A stretch of 64,000 bases of DNA from Druceiella hillmani (Eukaryota; Arthropoda; Insecta; Lepidoptera; Hepialidae). Of this stretch, positions 1 through 9,992 are shown one piece after another. Position 1 is the stretch's first letter. Every line of letters begins with the position of its first letter. The notes beneath the pieces were generated by a model. That model saw only the letters and a program-made list of their open reading frames with translations, made no database searches and was not told the origin of the DNA. The position numbers were made by a program, and so were the translations under genes. The stretch is taken from assembly GCA_039881145.1 (NCBI GenBank), contig JAYKKI010000005.1, positions 21,633,501 to 21,697,500 on the forward strand, given 5' to 3'.

Positions 1-276
1 AATACCCAATAATAGTTTTCGCATAATTGTTTGAATTCATTAACAAACGCCAAGTTTTTTCAAACCTAAAGAATCATCAATTTTATTATCGTTCACTTTA
101 CAAACCTTATAATCATAAGCAATTTTCTATACTTTTTCATCAAAGTAAACAAAGATAGAATTGAACGTGAAGTACACAATGGGTCCAACAAAGTGTTTTC
201 GATGAGCAAAAACTGCAGCTAGCCAAGTCAATTTAAATGCCAGGAAAGTCTTTAAAAAAAAAAGGAAAAAAAAACA

Positions 277-291
277 ATATATATATATATG

Positions 292-337
<46 letters not shown>

Positions 338-350
338 CATATATATATAC

Positions 351-409
<59 letters not shown>
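277..409. repeat. (TA)n microsatellite
   Basis: A long run of alternating T and A interrupted by TACATACA and GTATATACA variants, preceded by an A-rich tract. It opens a 134-codon minus-strand frame that is only Tyr/Ile repeats, so it is not a gene. Confidence 0.95.
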
Positions 410-410
<1 letters not shown>

Positions 411-1069
411 CTACGAATGAAATAATGTCATCATTAATCAGTAAAGGAAATAATGGTTGTTTATTTAAAGCCACAGTAGCAGTGAGGGAAAAGAGAAGCC
501 AAAGATACGAGTGTATGGAAAATAAAATCATGTTGCCGTAATGACGCCATTAAATTCAGTTTATATTTTAATGTGATAACGTCCTCATAGGTAATAATTT
601 ATACATGAACTACTGGTTGTAGTTAATATAAAATATTTTTTAAACACAGGACGAATAAATTAAAATTGAAAGACTTAATTGGTTTAATTATAAATGATTT
701 ATTTTAATTGATACAAGACTTTACCAACAGATCGAGTTTCAAAATTAGGTTTAATATATTTTTGCGATATTATTGTGGGCAGTTCTAACACACAATCTAA
801 ACGTAAGAAGTGCGATAGATGAGTGGTGTGTTATTGAAAAGAAAAATAAAATATTCGATATTTCGACTTAATTTAAGTGGAATGAATTTGTTTTTAATAG
901 AAAATCATTACTCTGAAAGCCTTCATATTTCCTGTTATTAACTTATCTTTGTAACAAAATTTCCCTAACCTTTTTTAAGTTGTACGTACTCGTAATATTA
1001 ATTTTACGAGATTGTTTACGCTCAATTTCATTTTGAAGTTGAAGAGTTTGAAGCATCATCTTAAAATCT
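410..1069. other. AT-rich spacer
   Basis: No gene, repeat or recognisable transposon is visible. There are short frames only, and no splice-bounded coding stretch. Confidence 0.6.
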
Positions 1070-1200
1070 TGCCGGTATTACTGAAGTATCGTAGCACTTG
1101 GCGGAACCAATGAAAAGGTCGCCTTAAGAGCGCAGAGTTCAGTATTCCTGCTACGCTGAATTTTCAAAGGTAATCCTGCTCCCTCGATCGCACGTTTGAA
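1070..1200. promoter_or_regulatory. G+C-richer patch, possible conserved element
   Basis: This patch stands out from its AT-rich surroundings by its CpGs (TATCGTAGC, GGTCGCC, CTCGATCGCACG). It has no long open frame. A regulatory role is only a guess from composition. Confidence 0.2.
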
Positions 1201-1835
1201 TTTTATTGTGCTATTATATTACACAATAAAGTTATTTTTGTTTGCAGTTTATAAATTAATAAACGTAAAAAATTTAAATATTTCACTCTAAATCGTAAGC
1301 TGGTATATTTGGTACTTGATCGTCCGTTGAAAGTATTCAATACATTTTACTTTTTTGCACATAGGCACAGAATTTCTCAATTACAATTTTGTGCCAATAA
1401 TATGTTTTTACTTGTAAATTTGTACACGAATTCTAAAATATTTTACTTTAATTCCATGTTATTAAATTTTCAAAATTATTTATTTTTTATCCTGGCAAAA
1501 TTGAAATAATTTTCTTTCAAAACTAAGTCAAAGTTATGATTAAATTTTCTCAGCGCGAAAATTGCTAATTTCATTATGATTTTGATTTCGTAATAAGTCC
1601 AAATGCTTGATATATTTCGTTTCAATGTATAAACGATAAATTTGGACATTTATTACCTGGACTTTTCAAAATGATTTGTTTGTTTCTCTGTCAGAATTGA
1701 CATGAACGAATCAAATTCATAATGAAGTGGACCTTATTACACACTAGCCGCGCCTACGACTCTCTTTATTAGGCGTAATTATTGCTTCAATTATTTTATT
1801 CCAAACATTTTGATCTCGAAATATAACACTGTGGG
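1201..1835. other. AT-rich spacer
   Basis: Nothing recognisable apart from a short hairpin (TTATTGTG / CACAATAA) near 1,210-1,235. The 66-codon plus-strand frame at 1,309 has AT-driven composition and no family signature. Confidence 0.6.
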
Positions 1836-2260
1836 CTATTCTGGTATAATTACATTAAGGCCTATACTTGTTTTATGTTTCTGTCACTTTTACGTAAAAT
1901 CATTTGATACTTATAATACGAAAAGGGTTAAACAATCAGTGTTTATAATGATTATTCTATTTTAGGGTTTTGGTGACCGAATGAACTTAAGTGACGGAGA
2001 TAAAAACTTTTTACCTCGTAAAACTACAAAAGTAGTTTTGCCTTTTGTAAGAGTTATATAGTTCGAAGAAATAATTGCAAAAGAATAAAATTGTGGGAGA
2101 GGAAATAGATTTTTCTGGATAATTAAAGGTATATTCCAATTCACGTGTTAGTTTTAACTATACAAGAAAACTGGTAATTAACTCTGCCTACGTAGTTGAA
2201 AAAATATAATCGAGAGTCAATTAACGTATCGTTTAATTAGAAACAAAATATTATACATCT
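1836..2260. repeat. Direct duplicate, copy A (~420 bp)
   Basis: This stretch aligns almost throughout with 3,901-4,318, about 2.06 kb downstream in the same orientation. Shared landmarks are a run ending AAACAATCAGTGTTTATAATG, a GAATGAACTTAAGT block, TCACGTGTTAGTTTTAACTA and TTAACTCTGCCTACGTAGTTG. Substitutions and small indels separate the copies, so the duplication is not recent. No TG...CA ends or primer-binding site are visible, so an LTR identity is not supported. Confidence 0.85.
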
Positions 2261-2329
2261 GTGTAGTCAGTGATTTTCTCATTCTTCACGATATTTTGAC
2301 AAGAATCCGTTAAAGATAAGATTAGCTAT

Positions 2330-2680
2330 AAGATACACCTAATTTTGTCCGCTTATTGGCACGATGTACACGTGGAGATTCGATGAAGTGATTTCAGACA
2401 CGCGTGTTATTACGTGCATCATTCATTCGAGGAGTGAACGTCATTTGCAAGCAACTTTGCAAGCACTGATATAACATTTAATTTGGTCCATGTTTCGGGG
2501 CGTTAATTGCGTCGTAATAGTTGGAAATCCCAGTCTGTATGGTTGCTTATAAATACACAAATATTTATATCCCTCCACGTGTTTCTAGGAGGGACATCAT
2601 GTGTAAACGACCTGACTGAGTGTTCGCGTAGATACACGTGCTGGTCAAACAAAAATTTTACGATTTCGTTAGATGTTTTT
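2330..2680. promoter_or_regulatory. Patch with three CACGTG boxes
   Basis: CACGTG (E-box, bHLH-type site) occurs at 2,369, 2,576 and 2,635. The stretch is richer in CpG than its neighbours and contains GCAAGCAACTTTGCAAGCAC near 2,450. A six-base inverted pair CCCTCC/GGAGGG surrounds the middle box. Overlapping 60-codon frames on both strands look accidental. It could be a regulatory element, with only sequence words as support. Confidence 0.25.
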
Positions 2681-3109
2681 GTGTACATTTATGTACAGTA
2701 TGTTCAGTAATGTTTTGGTTACTAATATTATTTTTATTAATGCAATAGAAATTGACATTTACGTAACATCCGAATATAGGAAGCGGCTGATAGTATCTCT
2801 AAGATGGTCAGATTTTATTTAGTCTTGCTTGACGGGTTAGGATGTGGATATTTTATTACCTGGGTCTTATAGTTATATTCAGTATTTATTATTAGAGCTA
2901 GTAAATCATTCTATTACTACAGTTTATAAAAAGACTGGGAAAAATATTTACTGTTTATGTTAAGCAAATGGACCATTTATTACACATTTTAGACCTAATT
3001 TTACGGTTTTTCGAACTAAAATTTATTTTTCGTGTCTTAGCTGTGCAAGTAGTTTCCAGTTTTATATGAGTGTGGTAATATTTTACATTAATACATTAAT
3101 TCACTTTAT
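2681..3109. other. AT-rich spacer
   Basis: Nothing recognisable is seen. Confidence 0.6.
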
Positions 3110-3660
3110 ATATTTATTTATTTATAACATATAAATACATAGGCAAAGTTGTTGCTAGAGGAGCGACGCTTTCCAGTCAACTAAAGCACCCAGTAAACAT
3201 GTATTGTGTTGTGGTAGACTACAACAAATTGTGTATACAATAGCTAAAATCATAAGGAATAAAATAGCAAGCTAACAAAAAATAATAGAATGCAACTAAT
3301 TAATAAAGAAATATGGGTAAGAATAAAGGGGACGGACTAGATTTAGGAGGGAAACCAGGAAGTTAAGGACGAGGATTTACGAATAAAAGTTACGAAAGGG
3401 AAGTTATTGAAGGAACTTTTTTAGGCGATTTTAAGTTCGCGAATTGATGGCTTATTTCAATTATCGGGGTCCAACTTATTCCATAATTTGGCATCATGAA
3501 AAGTTAAGAACTATTCGTGGAAGGAGGTGTCATATTTGGGGTAAAGTGAAAGAAGGTACTATACGTATCTAAGGCTGAGAATCTAGACCTAAGGTAATCT
3601 TGGTTAGATTATAATCAATGCTCCAAAGAGAAGACAAAGAATATGCAGATTATGCCGGCA
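3110..3660 (-). pseudogene. LINE 3' end, antisense relic
   Basis: Read on the minus strand, one frame gives FHDAKLWNKLDPDN followed by a Ser-Ile-Arg-Glu-Leu-Lys stretch (around 3,508 down to 3,430). This is the C-terminal signature of reverse transcriptases of CR1/Jockey-type non-LTR retrotransposons, where an LWN-LP motif precedes a short SL..FK..L segment. Stops and frame changes break it. Downstream on the same strand lie about 300 bp of 3' UTR and an AT-rich tail with TTTA units near 3,110-3,125, as expected of a 5'-truncated LINE. It lies between the two copies of the ~420-bp duplicate. The clade is not resolved. Confidence 0.55.
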
Positions 3661-3900
3661 GTGAATTTCTAATCAGTTAAGCTGCACCATATACCAGAAA
3701 ATTAAATTTTTTAAGGACAAAAATATAGCGATTACTTAAATTATGAATCTTATTTATTTAAGTGATCCTCGCTATTATCATATATATTCATCGTCAGCAA
3801 AGGCAGCAAGAATATTTGACACAATTGAATTTTAGTTTTTGTTAGGATAAAATGTCGATAACACTTTAGAGAATATATACTGCTGAACATTTTATTTGAG
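3661..3900. other. AT-rich spacer
   Basis: Nothing recognisable is seen between the LINE relic and duplicate copy B. Confidence 0.6.
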
Positions 3901-4318
3901 GCATTCTGCTAAAATTCGATTAGGATTTATATTTGTTTCATGTTTGTTACTTTTATGTAAAATCGTTTGATACTTATATTACGAAAAGGGTTTAAACAAT
4001 CAGTGTTTATAATGATAATTCTATTTTAGCATTTTGGTAATCGAATGAACTTAAGTAACGGAGATAAAACTTTTTACCTCGTAAAATTACAAAAGTAGTT
4101 TTAGCTATTGTGAGAGTTAAAGTTCGAAGATGTAATTGCACAAAAATAAAATTGTGGGACAGGAAATATCTTTTTCTGGAAAATTATAGGTATATTTCAG
4201 TTCACGTGTTAGTTTTAACTATACAAGGAAACTGATAATTAACTCTGCCTACGTAGTTGAAAAAATATAATCGAGAGTAAATTAATGTATCGTTTAATTA
4301 GAAACAAAATATTATACA
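3901..4318. repeat. Direct duplicate, copy B (~420 bp)
   Basis: Partner of 1,836-2,260 in the same orientation. Similarity stops at TTATACAAC, where copy B runs directly into the 108-bp tandem repeat at 4,317. Confidence 0.85.
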
Positions 4319-4525
4319 ACTGAAGTTTTGATTGATAAATAAACCCAGGTTAATGACGCGATTAAAAATAATAATTCGTCTTTCGTTGGTATTTGTTGAA
4401 TTCATAAAAAGTGATACTAGCTACCAACTGAAGTTTTGATCGATAAATAAACCCAGGTTGATGGCGCGATTAAAAATAAAATTTGGTCTTTCGTTGGTAT
4501 TTTTTGAATTTATAAAGTGATATAT
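4317..4525. repeat. 108-bp tandem repeat, two copies
   Basis: The word CAACTGAAGTTTTGAT begins at 4,317 and again at 4,425. The following AAATAAACCCAGGTTRATGRCG and TCTTTCGTTGGTATT blocks repeat with few changes. It is a simple two-copy tandem duplication. Confidence 0.85.
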
Positions 4526-4526
4526 A

Positions 4527-4565
4527 GCATATGTTACTACATATAGTGTATGTAGTAACATATGC
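4527..4565. repeat. Perfect 17-bp palindrome, 5-bp loop
   Basis: Arms 4,527-4,543 (starting GCATATGTTACTACATA) and 4,549-4,565 are exact inverse complements around TAGTG. It directly follows the 108-bp tandem pair and borders a G+C-rich patch. Confidence 0.9.
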
Positions 4566-4945
4566 CGCTGCAGTGGTATGTTGCTTTGATCACAAGGTTC
4601 GCGGCGTTTGAAGGCGCGGTGCACCCGGAAGACCGAGTCCGTTTCGCGGCCACTCGTCAAGAGGGGCTGGGGTGGTGTTTGTATTCGCGTAACTTAAAAT
4701 GGTCTAAATCAATGGCGGCAGCAACGTCATTGATGTAAGACGCTGCGTGCTGCTGCCAATCTGTCTGCCTAGCATGGCCAATAAGGGCATTATCTCCAAC
4801 GGTACGCGCATTGCCGAGGCACAAGTACAGCAGTAGTCTGAGACAAGCTGTTGATGATGATGATGACTCCGTATGACGGAGAAAGTTAAAAGTGTTTGCT
4901 CAGAAATAAATCTGGTATTTAAGAGCAATGTTATACGTGCCAAAA
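4566..4945. other. G+C-rich patch of unknown nature
   Basis: Unusually G+C-rich for this window, with CCGCTGCAG, GGCGCGGTGCACCCGG and a GATGATGATGATGA run near 4,850. Minus-strand frames of 79 codons cross it, one containing CCTCASAMRVPLEIMPLL. I do not recognise a domain. It may be transposon debris, since it abuts duplicated sequence, or a fragment of an exon. Confidence 0.3.
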
Positions 4946-5340
4946 TTAAGCTATTTTACTTATTTTTTCATTCGAAAAAATTAAATATTCGCTAATATAT
5001 AATGAAGGGAAATTATACTTGGAACATTAAAGAAAGCGTAGGATGCATGAATTTTATCTGTTTAGAGGTGAATAAACCATTTCGTATGAGGAATGAAATG
5101 TGATGAGAAGATAATTGCAAACACGGTTTCAGCGAAGTGTTACTGTTCAATATTCAGATTTTTGATTCAGACACGTCGACAAATATTAACCACTTTCTCT
5201 CATGGTATCATTTATTTAAACATATTGTATTTTTTAAATGTTTATTCAATTTTGAGATACGTTATGAGCAGGTAAAATAGCCTCATTAATTAATGATCAA
5301 ACTACACCTATGAAATAATAACGATCCAAAATGAGAGAGC
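4946..5340. other. AT-rich spacer
   Basis: Nothing recognised. It may hold the unreadable upstream part of the retroelement relic that starts near 5,341. Confidence 0.5.
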
Positions 5341-5912
5341 TGAAGGCTTAAAAATCATCTGCGGCTTTCAAGTTGCCCTTCAAGCTATTAAAAAGGGACA
5401 TTCAGGGCATATACTTAATATACACAATACCCTGTATAAAATTCTTAACATGGACAAACGATGTACTTTGCAGTGTATCTCGGCACATGTTAGTGTTGAT
5501 GGAAATTAGACCGCCGATGCATTGGGAAAGGAAGCGAGGCAGCTTAATAATGAATTAATTTCTCGAGCCACTCTCAGTGATATAAACAAATGAGCATAGT
5601 CAGTATTTAATGATTGGATGGTCAAGTTGAAGTATCAGATCTGCGAACTAAACCAAATAGGACTCTAGCAAAACTTCCATAAGACTGAGAACTCGACATT
5701 TTAGAGTAATGATGATTCAGAGAGATGGAACTAGAATTTACTGTACCTGTAAAAACTATCCCCACACCGAACTGAATCTTAATCATATTTTCTCTTGCAA
5801 CGTTATCTTGGCGAAAATACAGCAGAAGAGTGATTCTCCTTATGAAGACCTATATAAAGACAATTGTGTTAAGAATGCCAAATCGGTGTGGACCATCCGT
5901 GGTCTTATATGA
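5341..5912 (+). pseudogene. Retroelement RNase H domain relic
   Basis: A plus-strand reading, broken by stops, gives VALQAIKKGHSGHIL, then CISAHVSVDGN and TADALGKEARQL. This is the RNase H pattern of non-LTR retrotransposons carrying that domain (I/Jockey-like: S-D-S..AL.A, W.PGH.G..GNE.AD.LAK). The final Asp-Ala-Leu segment (about 5,510-5,540) is kept. The first catalytic Asp and the Glu of GNE are replaced or interrupted by a stop. Further on, a frame with CTCKNYPHTELNLNHIFSC (5,748-5,805) matches the zinc-knuckle-like Cys/His segment that follows RNase H in these proteins. RNase H normally removes RNA from the cDNA hybrid. This copy is dead, and its reverse transcriptase is not visible upstream. 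Confidence 0.65.
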
Positions 5913-5979
5913 ACTGTCCATGAATACGACAATAACAACAACAAACATTGCGAGTTATATTCGTGTCGTATGCAATAAT

Positions 5980-6195
5980 AGGTATACAACGTGAACGTGT
6001 ATACATATGACTGTATACAATATGAACGTCGCGAACAGATTACTGTATACAACGTGAACGTCATGAACAAAGTACTCTATACCATGTGAACGTCAGGAAC
6101 AGATTACTGTTTACTATGTGAAAGTCGCGAAAAAATTACTCTGTACAATGTGAACGTCATTAACGAATTATTGTATAGTATGTGAATATTGCTTA
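5980..6195. repeat. 32-bp tandem array, ~6-7 copies
   Basis: Units of the form GTATACAAYRTGAACGTC plus GAACAGATTACT start at 6,013, 6,045, 6,077, 6,109, 6,141 and 6,173, exactly 32 bp apart, with degenerate flanking copies. The array runs into a (TA)n microsatellite at 6,204. Confidence 0.9.
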
Positions 6196-6203
6196 CATTT
6201 TAC

Positions 6204-6214
6204 TATATATATAC

Positions 6215-6277
<63 letters not shown>
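6204..6277. repeat. (TA)n microsatellite
   Basis: Alternating TA run with one ACATTT interruption, abutting the 32-bp array. Confidence 0.95.
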
Positions 6278-6281
<4 letters not shown>

Positions 6282-6570
6282 ATACAGGCGTATATTATTT
6301 ACAATATATTTGTATAGTATAACCTTGAACTAGTGAATGTAATATGCATAAAGACCACTCAAAAATATTAAATTATATATTAGTTTAGGATACGAATGAC
6401 GACAAATATTACAATATCTCAATACAACCTAATAATCTAGAAATGTATTGCTTTAAATGCATTTTCAATATTTGAACATTTACTGAATATCTATATGGTA
6501 AGTATTTGTGTAATCAAAGATACAATAGGGAAAGAGTTCGTCTGCTTGTAAATTTATTTATTTTTAATCT

Positions 6571-6623
6571 TGGAATTACTATATTGATCTACTGATCTTT
6601 CAGTAGTCAATGTAGTAATTCCA
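6571..6623. repeat. Imperfect hairpin, ~24-bp arms
   Basis: TGGAATTACTATATTGATCT... pairs with ...TCAATGTAGTAATTCCA around a 4-bp loop, with one indel and one mismatch. A similar hairpin lies 100 bp downstream. Confidence 0.8.
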
Positions 6624-6715
6624 GGATTTGAGAGCAATACGTGCTCTTGGAGAGAAGGCAGCCACATACGAGCATTGTGTAGGAGATTTTATGACCACAT
6701 AAAAACATGGTATAT

Positions 6716-6766
6716 AATAAATTCCTAAAACATCATTAAATATTAATGAAGTTTTTGGAATTTATT
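6716..6766. repeat. Imperfect hairpin, 24-bp arms
   Basis: AATAAATTCCTAAAACATCA... (6,716-6,739) pairs with ...GTTTTTGGAATTTATT (6,743-6,766) around a 3-bp loop, with two mismatches. It could be transposon debris or a small RNA-like fold; nothing distinguishes these. Confidence 0.75.
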
Positions 6767-7033
6767 ACAATTTAAAAATGATTTTGTTTCAACTTTTTGA
6801 AAGATTGTTCTGTTTATTTTAATTTTGTTATTAAACTAATATCGTGGACGTATGTATATTATAGAAGTAAGAATCTATACCTCTACGGTTCATATAGTTT
6901 GAGGTCTTTTGTCAAGAGGCCCAAGAGTGCTTATGCAATGGAATGCATTTTTGGACTATTTGACACTGAATTCAGCTAGATGTAATTTCAGCAACAGAAT
7001 CACCGACACTATTTCTTCTTCAAAAAAAAAACA

Positions 7034-7035
7034 TG

Positions 7036-7068
<33 letters not shown>

Positions 7069-7069
7069 T

Positions 7070-7134
<65 letters not shown>
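7034..7134. repeat. (TA)n microsatellite
   Basis: Long TA run with TTTATATA and TGTATATA interruptions. It makes a Tyr/Ile frame of no significance. Confidence 0.95.
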
Positions 7135-7136
<2 letters not shown>

Positions 7137-7339
7137 TTGATAAATTGTCAGTACGCGTATACAACAATTTCACATTTTGGTGCAGATTTGAAAGAGAAAA
7201 TTAAGAATATTACATTAAATTAGTCAACGAATGCAAATCATTTCTTCTTTATACTGTTTACGTTATCATAGAAATAGTTTTTTTCGAAATTTGGAATACC
7301 CACAGAAATCACAGTCATTGCTTTGTCCTACTAATTTTT

Positions 7340-7600
7340 TTTTGCATCAGCGCGGCGCCCAAACTCTGCGACTGGGTCAACACGAACGCGAGTATAAAAG
7401 AAGAGACCTTGCGTTTAGGCGGCACACGTGTCGAGATGTTGTTGATGCGAGGAGGGCGCGAACAATGGCATGACCTATAAATAGTGAGCGGGGACGTGTG
7501 CGCGTGCGACACGTGGCGGCCCGATCAGCCGGCCGGCCCGTGCGCCGCAGCCGCCCGTTGTGAAATCGACGTGCTATTACAGGATGTAATAAGATGGGCG
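7340..7600 (+). promoter_or_regulatory. CpG-rich patch with TATA words, candidate promoter
   Basis: This is among the most CpG-rich stretches of the window (CAGCGCGGCGCCC, GCCGGCCGGCCCGTGCGCCG). It carries GAGTATAAAAGAAG at 7,390 and CTATAAATAG at 7,471, plus CACGTG at 7,425 and 7,510. A TATA word followed at short distance by G+C-rich sequence is what an insect core promoter can look like. No initiator or downstream exon could be confirmed. The 95-codon frame from 7,484 has no recognised domain and unconvincing composition. A conserved enhancer is the alternative. Confidence 0.35.
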
Positions 7601-8135
7601 TTTATTATACATTTGTTACCGATAAAATATTACTTTCCCGGAAAACGTAACGAGATAGGTATGAGAAAAATAATAAGCAAAGTTGGTGCTGCTCGTTGCG
7701 AAATTGCGTTGGTTTACGGAACGATATTTATTTATAGCGTTATGCAACCAAAATGGAATAAGCAACTGTAATATATTATCTCTTTTTACAGGAGCAAGGT
7801 GGATAATTTTATTTCTAGATTACCTTAAGATATATAAGGAATTTTAATTATGGTTATTATTTATCTCAGAGTTATACTGAGTACAGAGACGCTGATAAAA
7901 TATTTGCAAAAAAAATTGGTTGTCTGGTTTAGGGACGATAGTTTTACGTGATAACGTTATAAAGAAACATTGATGAAAAATTGCTTACTTTTATGAATTA
8001 AATTGAATTATTATTACTGAATTATTATTATTTTGAATAATACAAAGAAGGAGTTAATTGAAAATTACAATTTTTTCGATAAATTAACATTTATTTACAC
8101 TCGTTAATTCAAATATTTTTTTACTTAAATTATAG
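7601..8135. other. AT-rich spacer
   Basis: Nothing recognisable is seen. Confidence 0.6.
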
Positions 8136-8340
8136 CAGACCTATTCGAACTGCTAGCTCTGACGTCACGCGAGAAGAGAGATAAATTCCGACGCTTGGGC
8201 CGATCGTGCCTCTCTATCACTTGTTCCGCGCTCTCGCTTGCACGCTCAGGTTCAGGCGGAACGTGACACTGTTTCGTGCGTGCAGCCGGTGTTAATCGAT
8301 TTATAAGACGTTATCGCGTCAAAAAATTAACGATGTAATA
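8136..8340. promoter_or_regulatory. G+C-rich patch with CRE palindrome
   Basis: Contains the palindrome TGACGTCA (CREB/ATF-type site) at about 8,160, then GCGAGAAGAGAGATAAATTCC and a CpG-rich tail with GGCGGAACGTGACACTG. It has no open frame of note. It resembles a conserved element, but it may equally be a remnant of a dispersed repeat. Confidence 0.3.
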
Positions 8341-8537
8341 TCATGTGAATGTTCATTAAATTTTTGTTTAAAAATGTATTAAGGTTATTTTTAGAAAGTA
8401 TGTCTAATTAGCGCCCAGCCTGCCCCTTATTGCTACTGCTTGTTAAAATATCAACGGATAGTTGAAACCTCTCGACTTCTTCCACAGGAATTAGTCAACA
8501 TATTAATTTTTTTGCTTTTCATTAGAACACTGTTTAA

Positions 8538-9335
8538 CTACTTGTGTCTACTTGCATCGCCGTCCTTGGAACGATGAATTCGGCGCTCGTCTACGCTGAC
8601 TGTAGTGCATGACTATTCGTGTTTACTTGCGTCGTCGTCTTTGGAATGACGAATTCGGCACTCGTCTACGCTGATCGTAGTTCATGATTACTTGTGTTTA
8701 CTTGTGTCGTTGTCTTTGAAATTATGAATTCCGCTTTTGCTACGTTAACTTTGTGGATGACTACTTGTGTCTACTTGTATCGTCGTCTTTGTAACGATGG
8801 ATTCGACGCTTTTCTACGCTGGCCGTAGTGCGTGACTATTCGTGATTACTTGTGTCGTCGCTTTTGGAATGATTAATTCGGCACTTGTCTATGCTGACCG
8901 TTGCTCACGATTACTTGTGTGGTAATCTATGGAATGGTGAAATTTGTGCTTGCTACTGTTGTGCATGACTACTTATCTCTACTTGTGTTTTCTTCCTTGG
9001 AATGATTAATTCGGCTCTTGTCTATGCTGATCGTAGTTCATAATTACTTGTGTCTACTCGTGTCATTGTCTTCGGAACGATGAATTCAGCGTTTGCAATG
9101 CTGACTGTTGTGTATGAATACTTGTGACGTGATCCCTGGATGAATTTGGCCCTTGTCTATGCTGATCGTTATATACGACTATTTGTGTCTGTTTGTATCA
9201 TTGTCATTGGAACGATGAATTTGGCGCTTACCTACGCTGGCTATATTGTATTATTACTTGAATCAACATGTGTCGTTGTCCTTGAAACGATGAATTCGGC
9301 GCTTATCTATGACGACTATAGTGCAGTGAACGACT
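8538..9335. repeat. 75-bp tandem array, 11 copies
   Basis: The landmark GATGAATTCGGC (with variants) starts near 8,573, 8,648, 8,723, 8,796, 8,871, 8,936, 9,004, 9,079, 9,139, 9,214 and 9,289. Most spacings are exactly 75 bp and a few units are shortened. Each unit holds GCTCGTCTACGCTGA, a TACTTGTGT block and GTCGTCTTTGGAA. The array is more G+C-rich than its flanks. Because 75 is 25 codons, one plus-strand frame repeats a hydrophobic 25-residue motif (MNSALVYAD..., CVVVF), but stops interrupt most copies. The last 2.5 units stay open as a 65-codon frame at 9,140. A functional repeat protein is not supported. Confidence 0.9.
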
Positions 9336-9916
9336 GATCGATTAGCTAGTCTCTACTACAAAGCTTGACGTTAAAAAAATAAACGACCCGGCCAGGGTTA
9401 ATAACAAGAAACATTTTCGAGAAGTTACTGTTTTCTGTTTTAGTTCGGAGACATGATTTCTGATACTACAGTTGCAATATATTCGACGGTGGTAGTAGGG
9501 TAAACATGCAAACATACCTTTGGAAAACTGTCGTAAAACTTTAGGTCTAATTTTGGAGGTTAACAACACTTTTTACATTCCTAACATGTGAAAACGTACA
9601 AAAGAAAAACTACCATACAACTATGACTAAATGATCGGTGACTCATTATATATTTCCATTCAATACATTGCGTGTGTAATTTTCCGCTTTGAGTTTATTT
9701 TCGTACATTAAAATTTATTAAGATGTCTTTTATCCACGCAGATCATCCGTCAAATTTTTTGTACGAATCACATAAATCCAGTGAGTATTTGAAGAAAATA
9801 TGCAATTTTTATGCGTCTTTTTTTTTTTGAATCATGCAAACAAACGTTTCGAAACGAAGTTTCATGTTATTTCTGATCTCACAAAATTACGAGTTAATAA
9901 ATCACCAGGAATATTA

Positions 9917-9918
<2 letters not shown>
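9336..9918. other. Spacer
   Basis: Nothing recognised beyond a slightly G+C-richer junction (AACGACCCGGCCAGGG near 9,382) next to the array. Confidence 0.55.

Positions 9919-9990
<72 letters not shown>
9919..9990. repeat. (TA)n microsatellite
   Basis: Uninterrupted TA run of about 70 bp. Confidence 0.95.

Positions 9991-9992
<2 letters not shown>

Noticed and set aside
127..531. 134-codon minus-strand open frame rich in Tyr-Ile
   Set aside because: It is a translation of a (TA)n microsatellite with short flanks. The same applies to frames near 6,909, 9,800, 10,208-10,493, 11,336, 20,055, 49,236 and 59,637.
1836..4318. LTR retrotransposon with ~420-bp LTRs
   Set aside because: There are no TG...CA ends, no primer-binding or polypurine sites, and the interior holds only antisense LINE debris.
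4704..4943. 79-codon minus-strand frame as a gene
   Set aside because: No domain recognised, and it includes a His run from a GAT repeat and sits among duplicated and palindromic sequence. It was left as a G+C-rich patch of unknown nature.
7484..7771. 95-codon plus-strand frame downstream of TATA words
   Set aside because: Only the first third is G+C-rich; the rest reads AT-driven residues, with no recognised domain and no supported transcript structure. It was kept only as part of a promoter-like patch.
9140..9337. 65-codon frame with repeating hydrophobic 25-residue motif as a small membrane protein
   Set aside because: It is the part of the 75-bp array that happens to lack stops; other units carry stops in the same frame.
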